A stretch of DNA of 8,296 nucleotides from Verrucomicrobiota bacterium (GTDB lineage Bacteria; Verrucomicrobiota; Kiritimatiellia; Kiritimatiellales; Pontiellaceae): NCBI GenBank assembly GCA_003532555.1, contig DOEU01000050.1, positions 1 through 8,296 of the forward strand, given 5' to 3'. How positions within the stretch are numbered: position 1 is the first letter of the stretch; each line of letters starts with the position of its first letter. The notes below the pieces were generated by a model. The model searched no databases. It saw only the letters and a list, made by a program, of their open reading frames with translations, and had not been told where the DNA came from. Shown piece after piece: positions 7,411 through 8,296 of the stretch. Position numbers and translations under genes: made by a program.

Positions 7411-8232
7411 ATGTTTGATCAATTAGAAATTGGAGCCATTCTCATCCGACTCCTACTCGGACTCTTTATCGGATTCTGTATTGGCCTGACCAGCATCGGC
7501 GGAGGCGTTTTAATCTTACCCGCCCTTACCGTGCTTTTAAAAGTCGATCCATTAGTCGCGGTAGGCACCACCACCCTTTATGCGTTTCTCACCAAAATCA
7601 CCGCACTGGTTCACCATATTAAATTGAAAACCATTGATTGGTCTCTCTCGAAACGGTTTCTCTCTGGCGCCATTCCGGCAACCCTTTTGACATCGGGATG
7701 GATTAGCCTGAAAGGGGCGGATCACGAATTCAAAGCCCAATTAGAAAGTTTTATTATTGGTGTCATTTTCTTCGGTATCATCCTCATGATTTGGAACATG
7801 ATTTCCCAGAAAAAAGGTGCTCTCACTCAAAGCCGAGTTGCACAGAAACTCCTCCAGCATCCGACGCTCAGAAGTAGTTTAGCCATTTTCGTTGGAGCCA
7901 TATGCGGAGCGCTCGTTGGAGCCACCGCCATTGGAGGAGGCGTTCTGGTTGTCCCCATTCTCATCATTTTATTTGGACTCTCCACCAGCCAAACAGTCGG
8001 AAGCGCCATCTTCCTCGCCTTCATCATGACGGCTATCACTTCTCTCACATTTGGAGCCCGAGGTGAACTCGACCTCCCGACCGCACTTATCATGTCACTT
8101 GGCTCAACTATTGGTGTCTATTTTGGTAGCCGACTCTCCGTTAAATTACCCGATCTTCTATTACGATCGATCGTTTTAAGCTTGGTTATTTTAGGTGCGA
8201 TCATGATGTGCGTAAAAAAAGGCGCCCATTAG
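7411..8232 (+). CDS. TauE/SafE-family sulfite/sulfonate-type membrane permease
   Basis: This is a 273-residue integral inner-membrane protein of the TauE/SafE (formerly DUF81) family, whose characterised members move sulfite, sulfoacetate, thiosulfate or other anions. Hydrophobic segments lie at about 9-43, 47-68, 82-100, 112-131, 155-189, 192-214, 222-241 and 248-267, consistent with about eight membrane helices. A polar loop lies at roughly 132-154. The two halves share an internal repeat: TSIGGGVLILP at 27-37 and TAIGGGVLVVP at 172-182, each followed by a short turn and a second helix, as expected for this duplicated fold. It is close to the usual family length of about 250-270 residues. 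A few genes downstream of cysJIH, a role in sulfite overflow or sulfur-anion transport is plausible but inferred. Many family members have no known substrate. Confidence 0.85.
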   Translation: MFDQLEIGAILIRLLLGLFIGFCIGLTSIGGGVLILPALTVLLKVDPLVAVGTTTLYAFLTKITALVHHIKLKTIDWSLSKRFLSGAIPATLLTSGWISLKGADHEFKAQLESFIIGVIFFGIILMIWNMISQKKGALTQSRVAQKLLQHPTLRSSLAIFVGAICGALVGATAIGGGVLVVPILIILFGLSTSQTVGSAIFLAFIMTAITSLTFGARGELDLPTALIMSLGSTIGVYFGSRLSVKLPDLLLRSIVLSLVILGAIMMCVKKGAH

Positions 8233-8234
8233 AT

Positions 8235-8296
8235 ATGCCCGTCCAGAAACAATTGCTACTGCTCCGGCATGCAAAAGCTGAAGGGATAAGCGCCGA
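8235..8296 (+). CDS. SixA-like histidine phosphatase, 5' end only (cut by window edge)
   Basis: An open frame starts at the ATG at 8235, 2 nt after the permease stop, and is still open at the window end after 20 complete codons. The peptide begins MPVQKQLLLLRHAKAE. A short hydrophobic beta strand followed by R11-H12-A13-K14 is the hallmark N-terminus of the SixA branch of the histidine phosphatase (phosphoglycerate mutase-like) superfamily, with H12 as phospho-acceptor. In E. coli SixA dephosphorylates phosphohistidine proteins (reported for ArcB and the nitrogen-related phosphotransferase NPr). A possible ribosome binding site, AAAGG at 8218-8222, is rather far away (12 nt), so reinitiation after the permease is likely. 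Only the motif supports the call, since the rest of the gene is missing. Confidence 0.65.
   Translation, partial: MPVQKQLLLLRHAKAEGISA

Noticed and set aside
8163..8174. Perfect 12-bp palindrome ACGATCGATCGT
   Set aside because: It lies in the coding sequence of the permease (codons for R-S-I-V). GATCGA-type words are frequent across the window because of codon choice, so an operator is not supported.

Overview
The window reads as an ordinary, compact, co-directional bacterial gene block. Its core is an assimilatory sulfate-reduction operon. All six complete genes and one gene cut by the right edge are on the + strand. No rRNA, tRNA, CRISPR array, insertion sequence, prophage gene or clear intrinsic terminator was seen. 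Base composition looks moderate (about half G+C by eye), and the coding strand is visibly richer in C than G over long stretches. The organism is probably a Gram-negative bacterium. CysJ, CysI, the PAPS-type CysH and the Uup-like ABC-F protein all resemble proteobacterial (E. coli-like) families, but CysJ and CysI also resemble Bacillus versions. A PVC-type lineage such as Verrucomicrobia/Opitutales cannot be excluded. Taxonomy from the sequence alone is therefore low confidence.

Layout: positions 1-181 are an AT-rich non-coding leader with a weak candidate promoter and an imperfect direct repeat. Then come cysJ (182-1981), cysI (1994-3700) and cysH (3697-4401). cysJ and cysI are 12 nt apart, with the cysI ribosome binding site overlapping the cysJ stop; cysI and cysH overlap by ATGA. 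A uup-like ABC-F ATPase gene follows 8 nt later (4410-6176). After a 53-nt gap comes a PepT-like M20 metallopeptidase (6230-7396), then a TauE/SafE-family membrane permease (7411-8232). The start of a SixA-like histidine phosphatase (8235 onward) lies 2 nt past the permease stop and runs off the window.

How the genes work together: CysH reduces PAPS to sulfite using thioredoxin or glutaredoxin. CysJ passes NADPH electrons through FAD and FMN to CysI, whose siroheme/4Fe-4S centre reduces sulfite to sulfide for cysteine synthesis. Sulfate activation (CysD/N or Sat, and CysC kinase), sulfate uptake, siroheme synthesis and cysteine synthase are not in the window and must be encoded elsewhere. The TauE/SafE protein could move sulfite, sulfonate or another sulfur anion, which would suit the neighbourhood, but its substrate cannot be read from sequence. 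Uup, the peptidase and the phosphatase have no obvious sulfur role and may simply share the transcript. I found no convincing previously undescribed system; the findings below are modest leads.
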